A stretch of 48,696 nucleotides of DNA from Sphingomonas sp. (GCA_019744885.1 JAIETY010000082.1:1-48696), one strand, 5' to 3'; positions 1 to 8,801 are shown, counted from the first letter of the stretch. A program made the numbers and translations. The notes: generated by a model not told the origin, from the letters alone.

Positions 1-1116
1 TTCGGCTCGATCGAGCAGCAGATCGATTTCCCCTATCTCGTGCTCAATATCTTGCTCGCCTATCTGCTGTTTGCGGGCGCGATGAACGTCAATGTGGCGG
101 CGCTGATCGGGCGCGGCTGGGCAGTCGGCGCGCTCGCGCTGATCGGCACGGTGATCACCACCATCCTGATCGCGCTGGCGTTCTGGAGCAGCTGTCGGCT
201 GCTCGGGATCGAAATGCCGCTCAGCTGGGCGCTGGTGTTCGGCGCGCTGATTACGCCCACCGATCCGATCGCGGTGCTGGCAATGACCAAGCGGACCGAT
301 CTTGAACCCGGGCTGCAGGCGCAGTTGGAGGGCGAAGCTTTGTTCAACGATGGCGTCGCGGTCGTGCTGTTCAAGGCGCTGCTCGCCTATGCTGCGGGGG
401 CGGGCGCGGGCGGGGCGGCGGGGCATATGGACCTCGCGCTGCTGGCCGAACATGCCGCGATCGAGGCGGTTGGCGGAATCGCGCTGGGGCTGGTGGTGGC
501 GGTGGTGGCGGTCTGGATCATGGGCGCAGTCGACGACTGGATCACCGAAACGCTGATTACCTTTGCCAGCGCGACATTGGTCTATGCCGTCGCGCTCAAC
601 CTTGGCCTGTCGGGGCCATTGGGAGTCGTCGCGGCGGGGCTGGTGATGGGATCGGACTGGTCGGAGCGCGCAATGGCGCCGCGCGCGACCGCCTATATCC
701 ACAGCTTCTGGCACGTGATCGACGAGGGGATGAACGCGGTGCTGTTCTTCCTGGTCGGCATCAAGGCCTTTTCGCTCCAGCTGTCGCCTGTGGCGCTGGT
801 GCTGATGGCGAGTGCGGCGGCGATGGTGCTGGCGGCACGCTGGATAACGGTGTCGGCGCTGGGTGCGGGGCTGATGCTGGCCGGGAAGAAGTTGCCGCTC
901 AAGCTTTACAACGTGCTCACCTGGGCCGGGGTGCGCGGTGGGCTGTCGATCGCGCTGGTGCTGTCGATCCCCGATTTTCCCGGTCGCCAAACGATTTTTG
1001 CCGCAGCCCTTGGCGTCGTCGTCTTCTCGATCGTGGTCCAGAGCATGACGATGGAGGCGCTCGCGCTCAGGACTGGCTATGGCAGCGCCAAGGCCGACCC
1101 CGAACCGACGCATTGA
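1..1116 (+). CDS. Na+/H+ antiporter, CPA1 (NhaP-type) family, 5'-truncated by window edge
   Basis: The frame is open from base 1, so the gene starts upstream; 371 codons and a TGA are visible. The protein is a string of hydrophobic helices. Family landmarks are visible: the TPTDPIAV stretch with its paired aspartates, the E-x-E-x-L-F-N-D motif typical of CPA1 exchangers, and a late WAGVRGGLSIAL helix carrying the conserved arginine. These proteins exchange cytoplasmic H+ for Na+ or K+ across the inner membrane and serve pH and salt homeostasis. The C-terminus ends shortly after the last helix, with no long cytosolic regulatory domain. Which cation is moved cannot be told. Confident as to family. 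Confidence 0.93.
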   Translation, partial: FGSIEQQIDFPYLVLNILLAYLLFAGAMNVNVAALIGRGWAVGALALIGTVITTILIALAFWSSCRLLGIEMPLSWALVFGALITPTDPIAVLAMTKRTDLEPGLQAQLEGEALFNDGVAVVLFKALLAYAAGAGAGGAAGHMDLALLAEHAAIEAVGGIALGLVVAVVAVWIMGAVDDWITETLITFASATLVYAVALNLGLSGPLGVVAAGLVMGSDWSERAMAPRATAYIHSFWHVIDEGMNAVLFFLVGIKAFSLQLSPVALVLMASAAAMVLAARWITVSALGAGLMLAGKKLPLKLYNVLTWAGVRGGLSIALVLSIPDFPGRQTIFAAALGVVVFSIVVQSMTMEALALRTGYGSAKADPEPTH

Positions 1117-1306
1117 TCGCGGGGCGATGACCGGACCGGTTGCATCGTGGAGCGCGTCGGCATCGGCTGCGGCTGGGAGCGCAAGTTGCACGGCGCGCAA
1201 TCGTGGGTGCGAGCGCTACAAATTGACCGATTGTCGTTCCGCTTCCGTTGCGACAGGCGTATATTGCTTGGGTGCAAACGGCGCATTGGAGCAAGGTATA
1301 AGACGG

Positions 1307-1498
1307 ATGAGCGTGGGCCTGTGGATTGTGGCGGTGCCAATTGGCATTGCCCAGTTGTGGCTGTTGCTGTTCGTTGTGCCTGCGCTGTTCAATGCGCACA
1401 CGTCGACCGGTCTTGCTGCCGCGATCCTGCTCGCGCTCGCCGTCCCGGTGGTGATGGCCGCCGAAATCACCTGGCTCCGTCGCCGCTTGGACGGATAG
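1307..1498 (+). CDS. Small two-helix inner-membrane protein, unknown function
   Basis: A 63-residue protein starting MSVGLWIVAV. The frame stays open further upstream, but I chose the ATG at 1307 because a purine-rich GGAGCAAGG precedes it and the residues before it look like read-through. Two hydrophobic segments (about residues 3-25 and 33-52) are followed by a basic tail, WLRRRLDG, which would leave both ends in the cytoplasm. It lies 40 bases before the SPFH gene on the same strand and may be cotranscribed with it. I do not recognise a family; small membrane partners next to SPFH proteins are common, but a functional link here is only inference. Confidence 0.6.
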   Translation: MSVGLWIVAVPIGIAQLWLLLFVVPALFNAHTSTGLAAAILLALAVPVVMAAEITWLRRRLDG

Positions 1499-1537
1499 CG
1501 CACCGGGCATTCCCGCCCGGGCGCCGGGAGAGCAAAA

Positions 1538-2422
1538 ATGGCTTATTCGAGTGATGTCGCCCTGCCGCGCTTCGGCGCGATGCGCCGCGCCGGACTGATC
1601 GGTCTGGTCGTGGCGTTGATTGCTGTGGTTGCGCTGTTCCTGACGACGGCGTTCGCGCGCGTGCAGCCGGGCTATGTCGGCATTCGCGTCAACAATATCG
1701 GCAGCGATGCCGGTGTCGCGTCGCAATCGCTGCCAGTCGGCTGGTATTTCGCGCCGCCGGGGACCAACATCTACGAATATCCGGTGTTCACGCGCACCTA
1801 CACCTGGACCAAATCGCCGACCGAACAGACGACGGTCGACGAAAGCTTCGCGTTTCAGGACAAGAACGGGCTGGGCCTGTCGGCGGATGTCGCGGTCGCC
1901 TATCACGTCGACCCGACGCGCGCGCCGATCCTGTTCTCGCGCTATCGCAGCGACATGGACGCGATTATCTCGGGGCCGCTGCGGAACGCGATCCGCAACG
2001 CGATTGTCGAGCGCGCATCGCAATTGGGCGTCGAGGAAATCTATGGCCCGCACAAAAGCGAGCTGATCGCGACTGCGCTGCGCCGGGTGCAGGGCTATTT
2101 CTCGCCGGTCGGCTTGCAGGTCGAACAACTATACTGGGCGGGCAATATCGTCGTGCCCGACGCCGTGCTCCAGCAGATCAACGCCAAGATCGCCAATGAA
2201 CAGGCAGCGCTCGCCGCCCAGGCCAATGTCGCCACGGCCAAGGCCAATGCCGACGCGCGCATCGCGAAAGCGCGCGGCGATGCCGAGGCGATCCAGGTCG
2301 AAGCAGAGGCCATCCGCACCAACCCCGAGATCGTCAACCTGCGCGCGGTCGAAAAATGGGACGGCAAGCTGCCGACCTATACCGGCGGCGGCGGCCCGCT
2401 GCCGTTCATCCAGGCGAAGTGA
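1538..2422 (+). CDS. SPFH/Band 7 (prohibitin-like) membrane protein
   Basis: A 294-residue protein with a short cytosolic N-terminus, one transmembrane helix (about residues 16-41), an SPFH/Band 7 domain (about 43-215), then an Ala/Glu/Lys-rich coiled-coil stretch (about 215-275) typical of prohibitins and stomatins. The family forms ring-like or cage-like oligomers that organise membrane microdomains and often associate with membrane proteases. The Gly-rich C-terminus (YTGGGGPLPF) is a common ending for this family. A GGGAG ribosome-binding site lies about ten bases before the ATG. The gene is followed at once by an inverted-repeat element rather than a simple terminator. No protease partner is adjacent, so the specific role is unknown. 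Confidence 0.9.
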   Translation: MAYSSDVALPRFGAMRRAGLIGLVVALIAVVALFLTTAFARVQPGYVGIRVNNIGSDAGVASQSLPVGWYFAPPGTNIYEYPVFTRTYTWTKSPTEQTTVDESFAFQDKNGLGLSADVAVAYHVDPTRAPILFSRYRSDMDAIISGPLRNAIRNAIVERASQLGVEEIYGPHKSELIATALRRVQGYFSPVGLQVEQLYWAGNIVVPDAVLQQINAKIANEQAALAAQANVATAKANADARIAKARGDAEAIQVEAEAIRTNPEIVNLRAVEKWDGKLPTYTGGGGPLPFIQAK

Positions 2423-2424
2423 GC

Positions 2425-2567
2425 AAAAATCCTCCCCCTGGAACGGGGGGAGGGGGACCATGCGCAGCATGGTGGAGGGGGTCGGGCCGCAAGCGAACCG
2501 CCTGTGGCACGGCCCCCTCCGTCGGCCTTCGGCCGCCACCTCCCCCCGTTCCGGGGGGAGGATTTAT
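2425..2567. repeat. Palindromic intergenic repeat (REP/MITE-like), about 140 bp
   Basis: Two near-identical arms face each other: AATCCTCCCCCTGGAACGGG at 2428-2447 and its reverse complement around 2541-2565. Inside them lie a small palindrome (CATGCGCAGCATG, 2459-2471) and complementary blocks GGTGGAGGGGGTCGGGCC / GGCCCCCTCC...GGCCGCCACC. The whole segment could fold into one long branched hairpin. It sits between the convergent SPFH and lysS genes, and its right arm reaches the lysS stop codon, so it may also act as a bidirectional terminator. It has no coding capacity. G-run/C-run elements of this look are frequent in sphingomonad genomes (recollection, not checked). Confidence 0.8.
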
Positions 2568-4159
2568 ACTGCCAATGCCTCGGCGATCAGCTTTCGCGAA
2601 TTCTCGATCCCGTAAAGCGCGATGAAGCTGCCCATGCGCGGACCCTGACTCGTGCCGAGCAGCGTTTCGTACAGCGCCTTGAACCAGTCGCGTAAGCTTT
2701 CGAATCCGCCGGTCTTGCCGATTTCATAGACGATGTTCTGGATATCCTCCGCTGACGTCTCAGGCGCGAGCTTGGCCAATTCGGCATCGAGCGCTTCGAG
2801 CGCGGCACGCTCCACCCCCTCGGGCGCACGGCGCTGTAGCGTCGGCGCGACGAAATCGCGGTTATACGCCAGCGCCTTGTCGATCAGATTGTCGAGCGCC
2901 GGGTAGGTCGCAGGATAAGCATCGGCGACATAATTGACGAGATAGCCCCACACCTGCTCGCGCGTCGCCTGCGCGCCCATCACGCCGACGAGGTTGAGCA
3001 GCAGCCCGAACGTCACCGGCAGCGCTTCGGCGGGCGGCGGGCCATTGTGGATGTGATGCACCGGATTGCCGAGCCGCTGCTCGACCGGCTGATCGGCATA
3101 ATTGGCGCGGAACTGCCAATAATCGTCGATTGCACGCGGGATAACCCCCATGTGCAGCGACTTGGCCTTCCTCGGCTCGCGGTAGATGTAAAAGGCAAGG
3201 CTCTCGTCCGAGCCATAGGTCAGCCATTGCTCAAGGCTGAGCCCATTGCCCTTCGACTTCGAAATCTTCTCGCCCTTTTCGTCGAGGAACATTTCATAGT
3301 TGAAGCCTTCGGGCGGGCGGGCGCCGAGCACGCGGGCGATCTTGCCCGATTGCGTGACCGAATCGATCAGGTCCTTGCCCGCCATCTCGTAATCGACGCC
3401 GAGCGCGACCCAACGCATCGCCCAGTCGACTTTCCACTGGAGCTTGGCCTGCCCGCCGAGGATCGATTGCGTGATGCGGTCGCCCGCATCGTCAAACGCG
3501 ATGAGACCGGCATCGGCATCGACGACCTCGACCGGCACTTGCAGCACCACGCCCGACTTGGGGCTGACCGGCAGCACCGGCGAATAGGTCGCGCGCCGCT
3601 CGGCGCCGAGCGTCGGCAGCATCACGTCGAGGATCGCCTGATAATGCCGCAACACGCTTTTCAGCGCATCGTCGAAGCGCCCGCTGGCATAATAATCGGA
3701 CGACGAAATGAACTCATACTCGAAGCCGAACTGGTCGAGGAACGCGCGCAAGCTCGCATTGTTATGCGCGGCGAAGCTCTCGTGCGTCCCGAACGGGTCG
3801 GGAATGCGGCTGAGCGGCTTGCCGAGATATCCCGCCAGCATTTCCTTGTTCGGCACATTGTCGGGCACTTTGCGGAGGCCATCCATGTCGTCGCTGAACG
3901 CGATCAGCCGCGTCGGCGCGTCGCTCAAAGTCTCAAACGCGCGGCGGACCATTGTCGTGCGCAGCACTTCGTTGAACGTACCGATGTGCGGCAACCCCGA
4001 AGGGCCATAGCCGGTCTCGAACAGGATCGCTTCGCCTCCCGCCTTGCCGTTCGGATAGCGTTTGAGCAGCTTGCGCGCCTCCTCATAGGGCCAGGCTTTG
4101 GAGTCGGTGGCGGCGGCACGCAGCGCAGCGGCGTCGATCAGAGGGGCAGGGTTGGTCAT
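2564..4159 (-). CDS. lysS: Lysine--tRNA ligase, class I
   Basis: This 531-residue enzyme charges tRNA-Lys with lysine using ATP. It is the class I (Rossmann-fold) form used by archaea and most alphaproteobacteria, not the class II LysS of E. coli. The ATP-binding signatures are plain: a HIGH-type motif in GYGPSGLPHIGTFNE (H58-G60) and a KMSKS-type motif KISKSKGNG near residue 297. The start MTNPAPLIDA is chosen because the frame, though open well upstream, runs into the divergent cupin gene and loses resemblance to the family. The C-terminal portion is the helical anticodon-recognition region. The stop codon overlaps the right arm of the neighbouring palindromic repeat. The symbol lysK is also used for this class. 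Confidence 0.96.
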   Translation of the reverse strand: MTNPAPLIDAAALRAAATDSKAWPYEEARKLLKRYPNGKAGGEAILFETGYGPSGLPHIGTFNEVLRTTMVRRAFETLSDAPTRLIAFSDDMDGLRKVPDNVPNKEMLAGYLGKPLSRIPDPFGTHESFAAHNNASLRAFLDQFGFEYEFISSSDYYASGRFDDALKSVLRHYQAILDVMLPTLGAERRATYSPVLPVSPKSGVVLQVPVEVVDADAGLIAFDDAGDRITQSILGGQAKLQWKVDWAMRWVALGVDYEMAGKDLIDSVTQSGKIARVLGARPPEGFNYEMFLDEKGEKISKSKGNGLSLEQWLTYGSDESLAFYIYREPRKAKSLHMGVIPRAIDDYWQFRANYADQPVEQRLGNPVHHIHNGPPPAEALPVTFGLLLNLVGVMGAQATREQVWGYLVNYVADAYPATYPALDNLIDKALAYNRDFVAPTLQRRAPEGVERAALEALDAELAKLAPETSAEDIQNIVYEIGKTGGFESLRDWFKALYETLLGTSQGPRMGSFIALYGIENSRKLIAEALAV

Positions 4160-4213
4160 GGGGTTGCGGTGGTAGCGAACCCCGCGCCGCACTGCTAGAC
4201 CCGCAGGCGTCCC

Positions 4214-5227
4214 ATGCCGAGCCAGCCCCGTCCCATTGCCGAGCGCGCGCGGATCGACCGCGCTACCTTTGAGGCCGAGATCGTGCCCGCCGCGCAGCCG
4301 GTGGTGCTGCGCGGGCAGGTTGCCGACTGGGCGCTGGTGGCCGCGGCGCTTGAGTCGGACGCGGCTTTCGCCTCGGCCTTGCGCGCACAGGCGAGCGATG
4401 CGGCAGGCGAAGCGTGGTTCGGCGCGCCCGATATCAAGGGCCGGTTTGGATTCACCGACGACCTGACCGGCCATAATTTCGACCGGCGCCTCGCGACGAT
4501 CGACCAGCTGCTCGACCTGATCCTGCGCCAGCGCGACGATGCCGCGCCGTGGAGCGTCTATGCCGGTGCGCTCCCGGTCGCCAGGCATGTGCCGCAGTTC
4601 CGCGCGACGCACCCGATGCCGCTGCTCGACGCCGATCGCCATATGCTCGTGTCGCTCTGGCTCGGCAATCGCACCAACACAGCCGCGCATTGGGACTTGC
4701 CGCAGAATCTGGCGTGCGTTGTCGCGGGGCGGCGGCGGTTCACCCTGTTCCCGACCGATCAGGTCGCGAACCTCTATGTCGGGCCGATCGATTTCACGCT
4801 GGCGGGCCAGCCGTCGAGCCTCGCCGATATCGAAGCGCCCGATTTTGCCCGATTCCCGCGTCTTGCCGAAGCATTCGAGCATGCGCTGACGGCTGAACTC
4901 GATCCCGGCGACGTGCTCTACATCCCCAGCCTGTGGTGGCACGCGGTGACGGGGCTCGAACCCGTGGGCGCGATGATCAATTATTGGTGGCGCGACGGCC
5001 CGGCGCGGATGATGACGCCGATGCTGTCGCTCAAGCATGCGCTGATGACGATGCGCGGGCTGCCAGCGAACGAAAAGGCGGCGTGGCGGGCGATGTTCGA
5101 CCATTATCTGTTCGGCGACGATCCGGCGGGACACCTGCCCGAAAGTGCACGCGGCGTGCTCGGCGACTTGTCACCGGAGGCACTCGCGCGGCTGATGGCC
5201 GAACTGGCAGCGGCGCTCCGACGCTAA
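4214..5227 (+). CDS. Cupin-like (JmjC-type, Cupin_8) protein, putative Fe(II)/2-oxoglutarate oxygenase
   Basis: A 337-residue protein. Around residues 159-161 it has the HxD iron-binding pair (AAHWDLPQNL), and a second histidine, H243, lies in the WWHAVTGLEP stretch. Together these make the 2-His-1-carboxylate facial triad of JmjC/FIH-type hydroxylases. The intervening GRRRFTLFPTDQ and LDPGDVLYIPSLWWH strands are also characteristic. Members hydroxylate protein side chains or RNA; in sphingomonads and xanthomonads similar genes often sit near TonB-dependent receptors, but none is nearby here. It is divergent from lysS, 54 bases away, so the two share a short promoter region. The substrate is unknown. 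Confidence 0.85.
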   Translation: MPSQPRPIAERARIDRATFEAEIVPAAQPVVLRGQVADWALVAAALESDAAFASALRAQASDAAGEAWFGAPDIKGRFGFTDDLTGHNFDRRLATIDQLLDLILRQRDDAAPWSVYAGALPVARHVPQFRATHPMPLLDADRHMLVSLWLGNRTNTAAHWDLPQNLACVVAGRRRFTLFPTDQVANLYVGPIDFTLAGQPSSLADIEAPDFARFPRLAEAFEHALTAELDPGDVLYIPSLWWHAVTGLEPVGAMINYWWRDGPARMMTPMLSLKHALMTMRGLPANEKAAWRAMFDHYLFGDDPAGHLPESARGVLGDLSPEALARLMAELAAALRR

Positions 5228-5256
5228 CGCACGACGACATTTGCTTGACCTGCCCC

Positions 5257-5340
5257 CGTCCCGTTTGTGTCGAGCGAAGTCGAGACACCTTGCGCATCGC
5301 CCGTGGCCTGTTTCTCGACGTCGCTCGAAACGAACGGGTC
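5257..5340. repeat. Palindromic intergenic repeat, copy 1 (TCGAG-rich REP-like)
   Basis: The left arm CCCGTTTGTGTCGAGCGAAG (5260-5279, extending to 5287) is the near-perfect reverse complement of the right arm TTTCTCGACGTCGCTCGAAA (5311-5330, extending to 5338), with about 24 bases between them. The same arm sequence recurs at 8702-8778, so this is a dispersed family. It fills most of the 202-base gap between the cupin and helicase genes; I see no other feature in that gap. It could act as a transcript-end hairpin for the upstream gene. Confidence 0.8.
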
Positions 5341-5429
5341 AAGGTAAAGTCAGTCGAGTCCAAGGCGGGCTGCTAACGGGCAGGCGTTAACGAGTTGCCA
5401 ATCTGTTCCGGATCGCCGACAAGCGGCTC

Positions 5430-8132
5430 GTGATCGCTATCCCCTATCCCGCGCTCCACGCCAGCCACGGCGGCATTTGGGCTGCCGGGGAAGCCACCCG
5501 CTCGCTGTCGCGCGGCGAGGCAATCCGGATGGCGGCGGACACGCCGATGATCCTGCTCAACGCGCCGCTGGTTGCGCAGCGGCTTGGCTATGCCGAGCTG
5601 TCGGGGCTCGATGTGCTCGAACTGTTCGCGTTCCTCTACCCGGCGCGCTTCATGGTGCCGACGCCGAAGGGGCTGGCGGCGGCGGTGGGGCTGGAAGTGC
5701 CGCAGCGCGATCAGGATGTCGCGAGCTTCCTGCGCGCTGCGACCGTCCGGCTGCTGGCGGTGCCGAAAGGCGAGTGGCCCGAGCGCGAAGGCGCGTGGAC
5801 CTCGCTCCAGACGCTCGCGCGGCTGCGCTGGCCCTGGGCGGCGCTGCTCGCCGATCGTATCGCCAAGCCTGCCAAGGGCGAAGCGTTCCTGTTTACCCGC
5901 CTGCCCGAATGGACCGAGGCCGCGCCTCGCCCGGCCCCGCGGACGGTAACGCTCGACGCAAGCGAGGCGCGCGCGCGCCTCGCCACGCTCACCGGTGCCG
6001 ATGCTGAGCAACGCCCCGGCCAGCGCGCCTTTGCCGATGCAGCCACCGCTGCCTTTGCCCCGCGCGACCGGCGCGACTCGCCCAATCTGGTGCTGGCCGA
6101 GGCGGGCACGGGCATCGGCAAGACGCTCGGCTATCTCGCCCCCGCCTCTCTCTGGGCCGAGCGTGCGGGCGGGGCAGTGTGGGTGTCGACCTTTACCAAG
6201 ACGCTCCAGCGCCAGCTCGCGCATGAAACCGCGCGGCTGTTCCCCGATCCGGCCGTGCGCCGCCTGAAGGTGGTGACGCGCAAGGGCCGCGAGAACTACG
6301 CTTGCCTGCTCAATCTGGAGGATGCGCTCCAAGGCGGGTTTGCTGGCCGCGCGGCCATCCTCGCGCAGCTTGTCGCGCGCTGGGCAGCCTATACCGCCGA
6401 TGGCGACATGGTCGGCGGCGATCTCCCCGGCTGGCTGCCGACATTGTTCCGCCGGACGGGTGCGATTGCGCTCACCGACCGGCGCGGCGAGTGCGTCTAT
6501 GCCGGCTGCCCGCATTACCGCAAATGCTTCATCGAACGCGCCGCGCGGGCGTCGGCCGATGCCGATATCGTCATCGCCAATCACGCGCTGGTGATGGTCA
6601 ACGCCGCGCGGGGGCGCGAAATGGCGACTCGGCCGACGCGCTATGTGTTCGACGAGGGCCATCACCTGTTCGATGCCGCCGATGCGATGTTCGGCGTCGC
6701 GCTGACGGGGGCCGAGACGATCGAGCTGAGGCGCTGGGTGATGGGGCCGGAAGCGAACGCGCGGGGACGACGGCGGGGGCTCGCCGCGCGCCTCTCTGAT
6801 GTCGCGAGCTATGACGCGGGCGGTGCCGAAGCGATCAATGCGGCCGCGCGCGCCGCACAGGCGCTCCCCGGCGAAGGCTGGCTCCAGCGATTGGGCGAAG
6901 GCGCGCCGTTCGGGCCAGTCGAGGCGCTGCTCGCTGCTGTCCGCGGCCTGGTTTATGCGCGCGGCGAGGGCAAGGATGATGCCGGTTACGGCCTCGAAAC
7001 CGAACTCGCCGAGCCTGACGCCGGGTTGATCGAGGCTGCTGGCCCCGCCGCTGCCGCGCTGGCCGCGCTGCATCAGCCGCTGGTCGCGCTCGGGCGGCGG
7101 CTCGAAGCCGTGCTCGACGAAGGCCCCGACTGGATGGACGGCCCTGCCCGCGCCCGCATCGAAGGCGCAATTGCCTCGCTGGGCTGGCGCGCCGAGACGG
7201 TGGCGGCGTGGCTCGCACTGGTGGCGCGAATCGGCGGGCCGACCGATCCCGATTTCGTCGACTGGCTCGCGGTCGAACGCGTCGAGGGCCGCGAATATGA
7301 CATCGGCCTTCACCGCCGCTGGCTCGATCCCACCCGACCCTTCGTCGAGATCGTGCTGAAACCGGCGCAAGGCGCGCTCGTTACCTCGGCGACGCTGACG
7401 GCGGGCGGCGGCTGGGACGTCGCCGACGCGCGCACCGGCGCGGTCCACTTGCCCGCACCCCCCGTGCATTTCGAAGCACTGAGCCCGTTTGATTATGCGC
7501 AGGCCGCCGAAGTGCTGATCGTCACCGATGTGAAGCGCGGCGACACCGCCGCCCTCGCCAATGCCTATGCGCGACTGATCGTCGCGGCAGGCGGCGGCAC
7601 GCTCGGGCTGTTCACCGCGATCCGGCGGCTGCGCGCGGTGCATGCGCGGATCGCCGACCGGCTCGCGCGCGAAGGGCTGCCGCTCCACGCGCAACATGTC
7701 GATCCGATCGACACCGGCACGCTCGTTGACATCTTCCGCGACGACGCGCGCGCCTCGCTGCTTGGCACCGATGCCTTGCGCGACGGCGTTGATGTGCCTG
7801 GCCATTCGCTGCGACTCGTCGTGCTCGAAGGGGTGCCCTGGGCCAAGCCGACCGTGCTCCACGCCGCGCGGCGGCTGGCGGGTGGGGGCGCGGCGTATGA
7901 CGACCGGCTCGTGCGCGCGCGCCTCGCGCAGGCATTCGGGCGCCTGATCCGCCGCGCTGATGATCGTGGCGCTTTCGTGCTGCTGTCGGCAGCAATGCCG
8001 TCACGGCTGTTGTCGGCATTTCCCGAAGGCGTACCGATTGCGCGCGTCAGCCTCGACGAAGCGGTCGCGCGGGTGCAATCGCGCCTTTCAACCGTCACAT
8101 CGCTGGGGCATGAGGTTCGCACAACGACATAA
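5430..8132 (+). CDS. DinG/XPD-like ATP-dependent DNA helicase with N-terminal exonuclease-like relic
   Basis: A 900-residue superfamily 2 helicase. The Walker A motif is AEAGTGIGKT (about 222-231), the DEAH-box equivalent is FDEGHH (about 407-412), and late motifs include LGTDALRDGVDVPG and ARLAQAFGRLIRR. Four cysteines, C292, C355, C360 and C366 (CVYAGCPHYRKC), fit the 4Fe-4S cluster of the DinG/XPD/Rad3 family. These enzymes unwind DNA 5' to 3' and resolve R-loops, flaps or G-quadruplexes. The first 200 residues precede the helicase core. Parts of them (ILLNAPLVAQRLG and LDVLELFAFLYPARF...GLAAAVGL) resemble the tail of a DnaQ-type exonuclease but lack its catalytic acidic residues. The start is the GTG at 5430; the ATG at 5529 is an alternative that would remove 33 residues. 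Confidence 0.88.
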   Translation: MIAIPYPALHASHGGIWAAGEATRSLSRGEAIRMAADTPMILLNAPLVAQRLGYAELSGLDVLELFAFLYPARFMVPTPKGLAAAVGLEVPQRDQDVASFLRAATVRLLAVPKGEWPEREGAWTSLQTLARLRWPWAALLADRIAKPAKGEAFLFTRLPEWTEAAPRPAPRTVTLDASEARARLATLTGADAEQRPGQRAFADAATAAFAPRDRRDSPNLVLAEAGTGIGKTLGYLAPASLWAERAGGAVWVSTFTKTLQRQLAHETARLFPDPAVRRLKVVTRKGRENYACLLNLEDALQGGFAGRAAILAQLVARWAAYTADGDMVGGDLPGWLPTLFRRTGAIALTDRRGECVYAGCPHYRKCFIERAARASADADIVIANHALVMVNAARGREMATRPTRYVFDEGHHLFDAADAMFGVALTGAETIELRRWVMGPEANARGRRRGLAARLSDVASYDAGGAEAINAAARAAQALPGEGWLQRLGEGAPFGPVEALLAAVRGLVYARGEGKDDAGYGLETELAEPDAGLIEAAGPAAAALAALHQPLVALGRRLEAVLDEGPDWMDGPARARIEGAIASLGWRAETVAAWLALVARIGGPTDPDFVDWLAVERVEGREYDIGLHRRWLDPTRPFVEIVLKPAQGALVTSATLTAGGGWDVADARTGAVHLPAPPVHFEALSPFDYAQAAEVLIVTDVKRGDTAALANAYARLIVAAGGGTLGLFTAIRRLRAVHARIADRLAREGLPLHAQHVDPIDTGTLVDIFRDDARASLLGTDALRDGVDVPGHSLRLVVLEGVPWAKPTVLHAARRLAGGGAAYDDRLVRARLAQAFGRLIRRADDRGAFVLLSAAMPSRLLSAFPEGVPIARVSLDEAVARVQSRLSTVTSLGHEVRTTT

Positions 8133-8141
8133 AGAGAGGCG

Positions 8142-8684
8142 ATGAAAAGGCTGACCCTGCTGCGCCACGCCAAATCGGGCTATGGGGATCGCGACCAGCG
8201 CGATTTCGACCGCGTGCTCAACGCCCGCGGCGAGCGGGCCGCCGTCGCCATCGGTCGCGCGCTGAAGGCCGAAGGCGCGCGCTTCGACCGCGTCATCGCG
8301 TCCGATGCCGCGCGCGTTGCCGGGACGATCTCGTTGGTCGAGCGCGGGCTTGGCGCGCCGCTCGACCCAATCTGGGAGCGGCGCGTCTATCTGGCGTCAG
8401 CGCAGACCTTGCTCGAAATCGTCCAGGCGCAGCCCGACAGCGCCGATCATGTGCTGCTCGCCGGGCATAATCCGGGGCTCGAGGATTTGGTCCTGATGCT
8501 CGTGCCCGAGCGGGCCGACGATGCGTTGCGAGCGGCGGTTTACGAAAAGCTCCCGACCGGCAGCCGCGTCGAACTCGAATTCGATGTCGATCATTGGGCC
8601 GCCGCCGACACGGCGCGGATCACCCGCTTCACCCGCCCGCGCGATCTCGACCCCGACCTCGGGCCGGATGCCGATACGGATTAG
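8142..8684 (+). CDS. SixA-type histidine phosphatase family protein
   Basis: A 180-residue member of the histidine phosphatase (phosphoglycerate mutase-like) branch 1. The catalytic LLRHAKS motif is at residues 5-11, with R7 and H8 as the phospho-accepting pair. The second half of the site is AGHNPGLEDL (about 108-117). SixA enzymes dephosphorylate phosphohistidine on signalling or PTS proteins; the substrate in alphaproteobacteria is not settled. AAAGAGAGG seven bases upstream of the ATG is a good ribosome-binding site. The gene starts nine bases after the helicase stop and is probably cotranscribed with it. A palindromic repeat follows. Confidence 0.88.
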   Translation: MKRLTLLRHAKSGYGDRDQRDFDRVLNARGERAAVAIGRALKAEGARFDRVIASDAARVAGTISLVERGLGAPLDPIWERRVYLASAQTLLEIVQAQPDSADHVLLAGHNPGLEDLVLMLVPERADDALRAAVYEKLPTGSRVELEFDVDHWAAADTARITRFTRPRDLDPDLGPDADTD

Positions 8685-8699
8685 GGCGACCTGAACCTC

Positions 8700-8780
8700 C
8701 ACCGTTCGTCCCGAGCGCAGTCGAGGGGCGGGCGTCAGGGGTGGGGCCTGTGTCTCGACTACGCTCGACACGAACGGGGG
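8700..8780. repeat. Palindromic intergenic repeat, copy 2 (TCGAG-rich REP-like)
   Basis: The left arm CCGTTCGTCCCGAGCGCAGT (8702-8721, extending to 8727) pairs with the right arm TGTCTCGACTACGCTCGACA (8751-8770, extending to 8778), with about 23 bases between. The arms match those of the repeat at 5257-5340, with a shared core CCGTTCGTGTCGAGCG. The element separates the convergent SixA-like and DUF177 genes. Confidence 0.8.
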
Positions 8781-8801
8781 AAGATGGGCGCGGACCCGAA
8801 G

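Noticed and set aside
4160..5134. Upstream extension of the lysS frame to 856 residues
   Set aside because: The extra residues are antisense to the cupin gene, with no family resemblance; the class I LysRS N-terminus fits the ATG at 4159.
5373..7862. 829-codon open frame on the minus strand opposite the DinG-like helicase
   Set aside because: Arg/His/Gln/Gly-rich translation with no domain, complementary to a clearly real helicase; a typical shadow of high-G+C codon bias.
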